From assembly GCA_035293565.1 (NCBI GenBank), contig DATGMP010000131.1, forward strand, positions 1-24,717: DNA of 24,717 nucleotides. The letters run 5' to 3'. A program made the position numbers and the translations under genes. Below are positions 14,027-20,807 of the stretch, in pieces; positions within the stretch are counted from its first letter, which is position 1, and every line of letters begins with the position of its first letter. The notes below the pieces were generated by a model. The model worked only from the letters and a program-made list of their open reading frames with translations, made no database searches and had not been told where the DNA came from. The stretch comes from DATGMP01 sp035293565 (GTDB lineage Bacteria > Pseudomonadota > Alphaproteobacteria > BOG-932 > Roseiterribacteraceae).

Positions 14027-14968
14027 ATGGATACGGCTTGGCTTGAGGACTTTCTCGCGGTCATTCGGGAGGGAGGGTTCTCACGGGCCGCCGAGCGGCG
14101 GGCCATCAGCCAGCCGGCCTTCAGCCGCAGGATCAAGTGCCTGGAGGAATGGGTCGGCAGCCCTCTGTTCGTCCGAGGAAGCCACGCCGTCGAACTGACG
14201 CCCTCCGCCGAGAGGCTGAAGCCGTTTGCTGAGGAAATCCTCCGGCAACTCGAAGCCGCGCGGCGCGACGCGATGAGCGCAGCAGAGGCGGCAACGGAGG
14301 CGCTGCTCTTCGCCTCCACCCATGCGCTTGCCCTGACCTTCTTTCCGCCCTGGCTTCGGAAGCTGGAAAGCCACAAACCGCTGATGACCTCGGTGCAGTT
14401 GACGGCCGATACGATGGTGGGCTGCGAACGGCTGATGATCGACGGCAAAGCGCAATTTCTTCTCTGTCATCACCACCCGACGGCCTCCACCCGGCTGACC
14501 AGCGATCGATTCCGATCGATCCCGCTGGGAGAAGATGTGCTCGTACCCGTCGCCTCTCCCTCGCTGGCGTCGCCCGACCTGCTGGAAAGCGGCCCCTATC
14601 TCGGCTATTCGGCCGCGTCAGGCATGGGGCGAATTCTCAGCGCGGCCTGGGAGGAGGCCGGCAGGCGGCCGCCGCCAGGGCCGGCATTTTCCTCCCATCT
14701 CGCAACGGTGCTGGCGACCATGGCGCGCGACGGGCGGGGCCTTGCATGGTCTCCCCTCAGCCTCGTCGGCGAGGATATCGCCGCCGGCCGGCTGGTGAGG
14801 GTCGGTCAACCCGGCGACGCTGTCCCGATCGCCATTCACCTGTTTCGTCCCAGGGCTCGGCAGAGCCAGGCTGCCGAGCATTTCTGGCAATGCATCAGTA
14901 GCCAGGCGCTTCAGGAGGAAAAGAACGCGAACAACTCGTCGAGCACCTCGTCCGGGCGCTCCTCCTGA
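14027..14968 (+). CDS. LysR-family transcriptional regulator
   Basis: A 313-residue LysR regulator. The N-terminal winged HTH is clear: AWLEDFLAVIREGGFSRAAE, then ISQPAFSRRIKCLEEWVGSP and LFVRGSHAVELTPSAERL. The effector domain follows from about residue 90. ATG 14027, with GGAG about ten bases upstream, is chosen because the frame to 13682 has no family sequence before it. The C-terminus (EEKNANNSSSTSSGRSS) is a low-complexity tail; that part is antisense to the end of the hydrolase gene, with 58 bp of overlap. It is the nearest regulator of the leuCD-hydrolase/dctA module, but also faces away from fdhD, so its target is uncertain. Confidence 0.93.
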   Translation: MDTAWLEDFLAVIREGGFSRAAERRAISQPAFSRRIKCLEEWVGSPLFVRGSHAVELTPSAERLKPFAEEILRQLEAARRDAMSAAEAATEALLFASTHALALTFFPPWLRKLESHKPLMTSVQLTADTMVGCERLMIDGKAQFLLCHHHPTASTRLTSDRFRSIPLGEDVLVPVASPSLASPDLLESGPYLGYSAASGMGRILSAAWEEAGRRPPPGPAFSSHLATVLATMARDGRGLAWSPLSLVGEDIAAGRLVRVGQPGDAVPIAIHLFRPRARQSQAAEHFWQCISSQALQEEKNANNSSSTSSGRSS

Positions 14969-15843
14969 AGAGTGTGGCCGCAGTCAAGCGGCCGGCCCCG
15001 AACGTCCAGGGCCTTCTCGCGCCAGGTTTCCAGGACGTCGTAGAGGGCGCCGACGGTGCCACGGCCGCCCCACAGGGCAAGCAAGGGCGCGGTTATCCGT
15101 TTGTCCTGGTCCGCCGCGTCATGGGCGAGATCGATGCCCGCAGCGGCACGGTAGTCCTCGCAGATGGCGTGGCGCGTCATCGGATCGCGGTAGCAGCGCA
15201 GATATTCGGCGAATGCCTCCGGCTCGGTCGCACCTGCGATCTTGTTCTGCCCGTCGATATGCCTGCGCAGGAAAAATTCGGGGTCGGCGTCGATCAGCCG
15301 CTCCGGTAGCGGATAGGGCTGGATCAGAAAGAACCACCAGAAATAGCGCGTCGCGAACGCCTTGTCGGTCCGTGCATACATCGTCGCGGTCGGGGCGATG
15401 TCGAACAAAGCGAGCTTGGCGACGGCATCGGCGTGATCGAGCGCCATTCGGTGCGCAACCCGGCCACCGCGGTCGTGACCGACCACGAAGAAGCGATCGT
15501 GGCCGAGCGCCCGCATGAGCTCGACCTGGTCATTCGCCATCAGGCGCTTGGAATAGTTGACGTGGTCCTGGCCGCCCTCCGGCTTGCTGCTGTCGCCGTA
15601 GCCGCGCAGGTCGGCCGCAACCACGGTAAACCGTTGCGCCAGCGCGGGCGCGATCTTGCGCCAGGTGACATGCGTCTGCGGATGTCCGTGCAAGAGGAGA
15701 AGCGGCGGGCCGTCACCTGCGATCGCCAAACGCAAGCGTGTGGATTGGGCCGTCTCGAAGTCCTGAAGGGCGAAGCCCGTCAGAAAGGACGACGCGCCGA
15801 TCGGGGTAAATCCCGGTGAGACCGTGCGTGTCGGCTCAGTCAT
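14911..15843 (-). CDS. Alpha/beta hydrolase of the haloacetate (fluoroacetate) dehalogenase group
   Basis: A 310-residue cytoplasmic alpha/beta hydrolase. Visible elements: oxyanion HG at 52-53 (LLHGHPQTHVTWRKIAP), ADLRGYGDS (78-85), nucleophile elbow G122-H-D124-R-G-G-R128, second acid D148, Y231 in CEDYRA, and catalytic H290 in CGHTLQEERPDE. This layout closely follows the fluoroacetate dehalogenase of Rhodopseudomonas: nucleophilic Asp and two carboxylate-binding Arg. As I remember it, that enzyme has His-Trp as fluoride ligands where this protein has W169-W170, so halide handling may differ. The ATG is one base after the leuD stop, giving tight coupling. A substrate with a carboxylate is likely; defluorination is uncertain. 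Other possible roles are another C-halogen, ester or epoxide hydrolysis. Confidence 0.88.
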   Translation of the reverse strand: MTEPTRTVSPGFTPIGASSFLTGFALQDFETAQSTRLRLAIAGDGPPLLLLHGHPQTHVTWRKIAPALAQRFTVVAADLRGYGDSSKPEGGQDHVNYSKRLMANDQVELMRALGHDRFFVVGHDRGGRVAHRMALDHADAVAKLALFDIAPTATMYARTDKAFATRYFWWFFLIQPYPLPERLIDADPEFFLRRHIDGQNKIAGATEPEAFAEYLRCYRDPMTRHAICEDYRAAAGIDLAHDAADQDKRITAPLLALWGGRGTVGALYDVLETWREKALDVRGRPLDCGHTLQEERPDEVLDELFAFFSS

Positions 15844-15844
15844 G

Positions 15845-16450
15845 TCAGCCCAACCATGGATTCTCCTGCAAATGCCTGGTTTGAAAGGCGAGGATATCGT
15901 CTCGGAACGTGAGCGTCTGCCCGATGGCGTCCAGCCCGTTCAGCAGGGCGTTCCTGCGAATCGGGTCGATCTCGAATTCGATGTCGAGGTCGTCACCGAC
16001 GATCCTCTGGCAGTCGAGATCGATGGTCAATTCGCTGTTATCAGGCGAGGCGGCCGCTCGCATGAGCCAGCCGGTCTTCTCCTCGTCAAGCGTGATCGCA
16101 AGCAGCCCGTTGCGCGCGCAATTGTCGAAAAAGATGCCTGCGAAGCTCGTGCCGACGAGCGCGCGGATGCCGTATTGCATCAAGCCCCAGACGGCGTGCT
16201 CACGGCTCGATCCGCAGCCGAAGTTGGGGCCGACGACCAGGAACCTGGCGTTCCGCCATTCGGGCTTGTTCAAAACGAAGTCCGGTCGCTCCTTGCCCTG
16301 ATCATCAAAGCGCAGGTGGTGAAACAGACCGTCCTTCAGGCCGCTGCGGTCAACGCCCTTGAGGAATTGCTTGGGCATGATGACGTCGGTGTCGATGTTG
16401 GCGGCTTGAAGTGACGCGGCTATGCCGCTGACGTTGACAAAGGCTTCCAT
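15845..16450 (-). CDS. leuD: 3-isopropylmalate dehydratase-type small subunit (divergent paralogue)
   Basis: A 201-residue LeuD-type swivelling-domain subunit that completes the active site of the aconitase-family dehydratase with the product of the preceding gene. Family motifs: ANIDTDVIMPKQFLKG, PDFVLNKPEWRNARFLV, GPNFGCGSSREHAVWGL, IRALVGTSFAGIFFDNC and NGLLAI. Length is normal. Compared with biosynthetic LeuD as I know it, the substrate loop reads DRSGLKDGL rather than R-T-G-F/L-G, and GDNFGCGSSREHAPW is GPNFGCGSSREHAVW. These differences suggest a second, specialised enzyme. Start ATG 16450 is one base after the leuC stop (TGA-G-ATG) and its own stop is one base before the hydrolase ATG. 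Confidence 0.9.
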   Translation of the reverse strand: MEAFVNVSGIAASLQAANIDTDVIMPKQFLKGVDRSGLKDGLFHHLRFDDQGKERPDFVLNKPEWRNARFLVVGPNFGCGSSREHAVWGLMQYGIRALVGTSFAGIFFDNCARNGLLAITLDEEKTGWLMRAAASPDNSELTIDLDCQRIVGDDLDIEFEIDPIRRNALLNGLDAIGQTLTFRDDILAFQTRHLQENPWLG

Positions 16451-16451
16451 C

Positions 16452-17912
16452 TCAATGCATGTCCGTGAATCCGCGGGTATCGGCGAGGTGGCCCGAAATG
16501 GCCGAGGCGGCGACCATCGCCGGGCTCATCAGATGTGTGCGCCCGCCGGTGCCCTGACGGCCCTCGAAATTGCGATTGGTGCTGGACGCGCAGCGCTCCC
16601 CGCTCGCGAGGATGTCGTCGTTCATGGCCAGGCACATCGAACATCCCGACTGACGCCACTCGAAACCGGCCGAGATGAAGATGCGATCGAGCCCTTCCTC
16701 TTCGGCCTGCCGCCTGACTGACGTGGAGCCGGGGACGACCATGGCTCTCACGCCCGCAGCAACCTTGCGGCCGTCGAGGACGCGCGCGGCATCGCGCAGG
16801 TCCTCGATCCGGGCGTTGGTGCAGGACCCGATGAAGGCTCGCTGTATCCTGATCGCATCCACGCGCTGGCCGGGCTCGAGGCCCATATAGGCAAGCGCCC
16901 GCTCCATGTCGCGCCGCCGACCAGGGTCGGCTTCGCTGCGCGGGTCCGGTATGCACCCTGTGATCTTCACGGCCTGATCCGGGCTCGTTCCCCAGGTCAC
17001 CATCGGTGCGATGTCGGCAGCGGCAAGCGCAACTTCAGCGTCGAAGACGGCGTCGGGATCGCTTTGCAGCGCGCGCCAGCTTTCGACGGCAGCATTCCAG
17101 AGAGAACCCTTCGGCGCCCTCGGCTTTCCAGCCAGATAGGCGATGGCCTTTTCGTCGGGCGCGACCAGGGCGCCGCGGGCGCCGCATTCCACCGCCATGT
17201 TGCACATGGTCATCCGCGCCTCGACGCTCAGATCGCGCACCGCCGATCCTTGAAATTCGATCGCATAGCCGGTCGCGCCCGATGCACCGACCTTCTCGAT
17301 CAGCGCCATGATGACGTCCTTCGACCGTACGCCTGGCGCGAGATTGCCCTCCACCAGGACGCGCATGGTCTTGAGGCGCTTGTAGATCAGCGTCTGGGTC
17401 GCGAGGTAATGCTCGATGTCGGACGTTCCGATGCCGAAGCCGAGCGCGCCGAGCGCACCATAGGTGGTGGTGTGGCTGTCGCCGGCGGCGATGGTCATTC
17501 CGGGCAGGACGAGGCCGATCTCCGGCATCACGACATGCTCGATGCCTTGCAACGGATGCAGCACATCGAACAGCTCGATGCCGAACTCCCGGCAGTTCTC
17601 GGCAAAATAGGCGGTCTGCCGCGCCGCGCCGGCGTCCGGCATCTCGGCCACGCGACGCGCTGCAGTTGGATTGACGTGATCGACCGTCCCTAGCGCCGCC
17701 TGCGGGCGCCACACGGATCGTCCGGCCTCACGCAACCCTGTGAATGCCTGAGGCGAGGTGTATTCGTTGAGGACCGTGCGGTCGACATAGAGCAACACTT
17801 GTTCGCCGCGCTCGTCGAGCTTGCGAACGAGGTGGCTGTCGACGAGCTTGTCGTAAAGTGTTCGTGCTTTTTTCACCCTATCGGCCCCGGACGAAATGTC
17901 GCAGCCGACCAT
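16452..17912 (-). CDS. leuC: 3-isopropylmalate dehydratase-type large subunit (divergent paralogue)
   Basis: A 486-residue [4Fe-4S] hydro-lyase of the aconitase superfamily, pairing with the next gene's product to isomerise or hydrate a malate-type acid. Cluster cysteines C364 (GSCTNARIEDL), C424 and C427 (SGCSMCLAMN) are present, as are GDSHTTTYGALGALGFGIGT (144-163) and VDH at 77-79. Departures from typical LeuC: LLYVDRTVLNEYTSPQAF where biosynthetic enzymes usually have DRHLVHEVTSPQAF, and DHVNPT where DHNVPT is usual. ATG 17912 has no clear ribosome site; GTG 17876 (VKKARTLYDK) would give 474 residues, nearer the family's length, and is a real alternative. It is the first gene of leuC-leuD-hydrolase and divergent from dctA. 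Substrate may not be isopropylmalate: citramalate, citraconate or maleate-type acids are possible. Confidence 0.9.
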   Translation of the reverse strand: MVGCDISSGADRVKKARTLYDKLVDSHLVRKLDERGEQVLLYVDRTVLNEYTSPQAFTGLREAGRSVWRPQAALGTVDHVNPTAARRVAEMPDAGAARQTAYFAENCREFGIELFDVLHPLQGIEHVVMPEIGLVLPGMTIAAGDSHTTTYGALGALGFGIGTSDIEHYLATQTLIYKRLKTMRVLVEGNLAPGVRSKDVIMALIEKVGASGATGYAIEFQGSAVRDLSVEARMTMCNMAVECGARGALVAPDEKAIAYLAGKPRAPKGSLWNAAVESWRALQSDPDAVFDAEVALAAADIAPMVTWGTSPDQAVKITGCIPDPRSEADPGRRRDMERALAYMGLEPGQRVDAIRIQRAFIGSCTNARIEDLRDAARVLDGRKVAAGVRAMVVPGSTSVRRQAEEEGLDRIFISAGFEWRQSGCSMCLAMNDDILASGERCASSTNRNFEGRQGTGGRTHLMSPAMVAASAISGHLADTRGFTDMH

Positions 17913-17953
17913 ATTGGCGGCGCCGCCGGGCGGCTCATGCAAATTTCGGATGA

Positions 17954-17966
17954 TTTGATCGGCAAA
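17954..17966. promoter_or_regulatory. LysR-type T-N11-A box between leuC and dctA
   Basis: TTTGATCGGCAAA: arms TTTG and CAAA around a 5-nt centre, with T and A thirteen positions apart as in the LysR-family consensus T-N11-A. It lies in the 146-bp divergent promoter region, 42 bp before the leuC ATG and about 92 bp before the dctA start. CAAAT (17940-17944) and ATTTG (17953-17957) form a second, overlapping pair. A natural site for a regulator controlling both arms. Confidence 0.45.
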
Positions 17967-17975
17967 ATCTGTTGG

Positions 17976-17990
17976 CCGCGGAATTCGCGG
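17976..17990. promoter_or_regulatory. Second palindrome in the leuC/dctA promoter region
   Basis: CCGCG-GAATT-CGCGG, a perfect 5-bp inverted repeat with a 5-nt centre, ten bases from the T-N11-A box. LysR regulators often bind a recognition and an activation site next to each other, and this could be the second, but the GC-rich arms are unlike the first box. Confidence 0.3.
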
Positions 17991-18058
17991 GATCGCTAGC
18001 GTAATTCCCGTCAGCCGATGGCTTTGTCCATGAGGCTGGCGCCAGGGAGGCAACAAAA

Positions 18059-19378
18059 TTGATAGTCAGGAAGCTCTATGTCCAGGTCGTCATCGCCGTC
18101 GTTGCCGGCGCCGCTCTCGGCCACCTGGCGCCCGGTTTCGCGACCGAGTTGAAGGTGCTGAGCGACATATTCATCAGATTGATCAAGATGGTGCTTGCAC
18201 CCGTGATCTTCTGTACCGTCGTGCTCGGCATCGCAAAAATGGACAACATGAAGCAGCTCGGTCGGATCGGCGTGAAATCGCTGATCTATTTCGAGGTGGC
18301 GTCGACACTGGCCCTGCTGGTCGGACTGCTGGTCGTCAACGTGATCCGGCCAGGCGCCGGAATGAACATCGACGTGGCGACCTTGGATGGGCGCGCGGTC
18401 AACCAATATACGCAGGTCGCGGCGAAACAGGATGGCGTCCTCGGGTTCATCGTCCATACGGTTCCCGAGAGCGTGGTCGACGCCTTCGCGCGCGGCGACA
18501 TATTGCAGATCCTGTTCTTCGGCATTCTTCTGGGGATCGCGTTGTCGCAGATCGGATCGAAGGCGCAGCCGGCCGTCGCCGTCATCGAGAGCTTCCTGAC
18601 CGCGGTTTTCCGGGTCGTATCCATGGTGATGCGGGTGGCGCCGATCGGGGCGTTCGGCGCCATGGCGTTCACGATCGGGGCCTACGGGCTCGGAAGCCTT
18701 CTGCCCCTCGGCAAGGTCCTGCTGTGCGTCTATCTCACCTGCTTCGCCTTTGGCGCGCTCGGCTTCGGACTGGCCGCGCGGCTGTCCGGCTTCAGCCTCT
18801 GGAAATTCCTGAAATTCATTCGTGACGAGATCTTCACCGTCGCCGGGACGTGCTCCTCGGAATCCGTTCTCCCGCAATTGATGCGAAAGCTCGAGGCGGC
18901 CGGCGTGCCCAAAGCCGTTGTCGGCCTCGTTGTGCCGGGCGGCCTGAGCTTCAACGCCGACGGCAGCGCCATCTATTTCACGATCGCGGCGCTCTTCATC
19001 GCCCAGGCGACCAATACGCCGCTGTCCATCCTGCAGCAGGTGACGATCCTCGGCGTCCTGATGCTGACCTCGAAAGGCTCGGCCGGTGTCGCCGGCGCCG
19101 GCTTCGTGACGCTTGCCGCGACGCTGGCCGCGATGCACAGCATTCCCGTCGCCGGCCTCGTGCTCCTGCTCGGCGTGGATCGCTTCATGGCCGAGGCGCG
19201 GTCGGTGACCAACACCATCGGCAACGCGGTCGGCGCCGTGGTGGTTGCCGCCTGGGACGGCTGCCTGGACCGGGAGAAGCTGGCGGTCGCGCTTGAGGGC
19301 CGTGTGGTGGTCTCGGAGGAGGCAGCCGCCGCCGACGAGCCCGGCTTTGGACAATTGGTCGTGCTCGACCGTGCGTGA
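18059..19378 (+). CDS. dctA: DctA-type dicarboxylate:cation symporter (divergent paralogue)
   Basis: A 439-residue inner-membrane transporter of the DAACS family, normally taking up succinate, fumarate and malate. The start is TTG 18059, preceded by AGGGAGG eight bases upstream. N-terminal helices VQVVIAVVAGAALGHLAP and IRLIKMVLAPVIFCTVVLGI match DctA. The hairpin serine motif reads GTCSSESVLP (263-272; usually GTSSSE), and the substrate loop reads VVPGGLSFNADGSAIY (291-306) where E. coli DctA has PTGYSFNLDGTSIY. SKGSAGVAGAGF and DRFMAEARSVTNTIGN are also recognisable. The several changes in positions lining the binding site suggest another dicarboxylate. Divergent from leuC-leuD-hydrolase, sharing its promoter region. 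A perfect hairpin lies 45 bp after the stop. Confidence 0.92.
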   Translation: MIVRKLYVQVVIAVVAGAALGHLAPGFATELKVLSDIFIRLIKMVLAPVIFCTVVLGIAKMDNMKQLGRIGVKSLIYFEVASTLALLVGLLVVNVIRPGAGMNIDVATLDGRAVNQYTQVAAKQDGVLGFIVHTVPESVVDAFARGDILQILFFGILLGIALSQIGSKAQPAVAVIESFLTAVFRVVSMVMRVAPIGAFGAMAFTIGAYGLGSLLPLGKVLLCVYLTCFAFGALGFGLAARLSGFSLWKFLKFIRDEIFTVAGTCSSESVLPQLMRKLEAAGVPKAVVGLVVPGGLSFNADGSAIYFTIAALFIAQATNTPLSILQQVTILGVLMLTSKGSAGVAGAGFVTLAATLAAMHSIPVAGLVLLLGVDRFMAEARSVTNTIGNAVGAVVVAAWDGCLDREKLAVALEGRVVVSEEAAAADEPGFGQLVVLDRA

Positions 19379-19423
19379 CGTGTCCGTGCGCGACGGCGGC
19401 CAGTGCCGGCGTTTATCAGCACG

Positions 19424-19453
19424 ATGGTCTTGCCCGCAGCGAGGCAAGACCAT
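19424..19453. terminator. Perfect 11-bp stem-loop after dctA
   Basis: ATGGTCTTGCC (19424-19434), loop CGCAGCGA, GGCAAGACCAT (19443-19453). It begins 45 bp after the dctA stop. No T-run follows (TTGCC), so it may be a Rho-aided stop, an RNA 3'-end stabiliser, or an operator. Confidence 0.55.
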
Positions 19454-19556
19454 TTGCCATGCGTCAACATCGCTAGCCCGACTGGTACGAGCGATCGAGT
19501 GGTGCCCCGAGCCCCAACGTCCTAGTGTTGTGACCCGGACGCTTGGTTCACTCGGT

Positions 19557-19648
19557 GTCATTCCGGGGCGCCCGAAGGGCGAACCCGGAATCTCGCGCCG
19601 CAACCTCGAGATTCCGGGTTCGCCGCTGACGCGGCGCCCCGGAATGAC
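19557..19648. repeat. Large interspersed palindrome (about 92 bp), bradyrhizobial type
   Basis: Left arm 19557-19595 starts GTCATTCCGGGGCGCCCG and ends GAACCCGGAATCTCG; right arm 19607-19648 starts CGAGATTCCGGGTTCGCCG and ends GCGCCCCGGAATGAC. The two arms pair over most of their length. I know this type (GTCATTCCGGGGCGC... with CCGGAATCTCGAGATTCCGG centre) as one of the commonest intergenic repeats in Bradyrhizobium and Rhodopseudomonas. It separates the dctA module from the next genes. No protein is encoded. Confidence 0.8.
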
Positions 19649-19673
19649 GGAATGAAGTGTCAGACTCGCAGCA

Positions 19674-20693
19674 CTAGGCGCGGATAGCGATCGCCACCTT
19701 GCCGAAATGCCGCCCCGCCTCGAGATATTCATAGGCTGCCGGCGCCTCTTCGAACGGGAAGACCCTGTCGATCGTCGGGGTGATGTCATTCACTTCGACG
19801 AAACGGACGAGTTGTTCGAGCATCGCACGGCTTCCGGCGGTGATGCCGACCAGACGCTTGGCCCCGCCGATGAGTGCCCCCGGCTCGATCGAGACGGCGC
19901 CGCCGCCGCTGACACGACCGATGACGACGACCGTTCCGCCGAACCCGGTCGCCTTGAGCGACCTTGCCAGCGTGCCTTCACCGCCGACTTCCACCACGAG
20001 ATCGACGCCGACGCCGGCGGTGATCCGCAACACCTCGTTCTGCCATTCCGGGGTCGCTCGATAATTGATCGTCGCGTCGGCACCGAGCACGCGCGCGCGT
20101 TCGAGCTTCTCATCGTCGGATGAGGTCACGATAGTGAAGAGGCCCGCGGCTTTGGCCAGCTGCAGCGCCCAAAGGGAGACGCCGCCCGTGCCGAGCAGCA
20201 GAACACTCGCGCCCGGCCCGATCCCGCCGGCGACGAACAGCGCGTTCCACGCCGTCACGCCGGCGCAGGTGAGCGACGCGGCCGCGATCGCATCGAGACG
20301 CCGCGGCGCACGAACGAAAGCCTCCTCGCTCGCGATCAGTTCCTGCGCCAGCGTGCCGTCGCATTGTGCCCCGAAGGAAACGGCCGTCTTGGCAGGCGAC
20401 AGCCCGCCATCGATCCAGCGCGGATAGTAGCTCGTGAGCACGCGATCGCCCGGCTTGAAGCGGGTGACCGACGAGCCGACCGCAACGACGTCGCCGCAGC
20501 CGTCGACGAGCGGGATGAGTGGATGCTGAGGCGTATTGTGGAATTGCCCGCGCACGACACTCAGATCGCGGTAGTTCAGCGCAGCGCCCGCGATACTTAC
20601 ACGGATTTCGTCGGCTTCCAGCGCGCGGCTGGCGCGTTCGACGAGCTGCAGCCCGCCAAGGCCGGCGCCGGCCTGAACCTGATATGCCCTCAT
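19674..20693 (-). CDS. Zinc-less medium-chain dehydrogenase (quinone oxidoreductase-like)
   Basis: A 339-residue MDR-superfamily NAD(P)H-dependent oxidoreductase. GroES-like N-terminal domain with ALNYRDLSVVRGQ (38-50), where zinc enzymes have a Cys ligand but here N40-Y-R-D43 as in quinone-oxidoreductase-type members; then P61-LVDGCGDVVAVG, the G-D-R-V turn, and the Rossmann site L167-GTGGV-172 followed by WALQLAKAAG. No structural-zinc cysteine cluster is visible. The C-terminus (FEEAPAAYEYLEAGRHFGKV) is typical. Start ATG 20693; no strong ribosome site. Divergent from a LysR gene 114 bp away with a palindrome between them. Substrate unknown, probably an activated ketone, enone or alcohol. 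Confidence 0.9.
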   Translation of the reverse strand: MRAYQVQAGAGLGGLQLVERASRALEADEIRVSIAGAALNYRDLSVVRGQFHNTPQHPLIPLVDGCGDVVAVGSSVTRFKPGDRVLTSYYPRWIDGGLSPAKTAVSFGAQCDGTLAQELIASEEAFVRAPRRLDAIAAASLTCAGVTAWNALFVAGGIGPGASVLLLGTGGVSLWALQLAKAAGLFTIVTSSDDEKLERARVLGADATINYRATPEWQNEVLRITAGVGVDLVVEVGGEGTLARSLKATGFGGTVVVIGRVSGGGAVSIEPGALIGGAKRLVGITAGSRAMLEQLVRFVEVNDITPTIDRVFPFEEAPAAYEYLEAGRHFGKVAIAIRA

Positions 20694-20751
20694 TTTGTTC
20701 CGCAGTCCTCTTCGTTGCCAGACAGTCCGGCAACCTTATGTCTCCTCCTCT

Positions 20752-20770
20752 TGGGTGATAATATCGCCCA
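20752..20770. promoter_or_regulatory. Palindromic operator between MDR oxidoreductase and LysR genes
   Basis: TGGGTGATA, centre A, TATCGCCCA: 9-bp arms with one mismatch, in the middle of the 114-bp divergent gap, 38 bp before the LysR ATG and 59 bp from the oxidoreductase ATG. Position and symmetry fit the binding site of the LysR protein encoded next to it, controlling itself and the oxidoreductase. Confidence 0.5.
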
Positions 20771-20807
20771 TCGACTGATCAGCTCTCACCAGGAGTACGA
20801 AATAATC

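Noticed and set aside
18011..19789. 592-codon minus-strand open frame across dctA
   Set aside because: It is antisense to a clear transporter gene; its translation is His/Arg/Asp-rich with no family feature, as expected for a shadow frame in GC-rich DNA, and part of it is the palindromic repeat.
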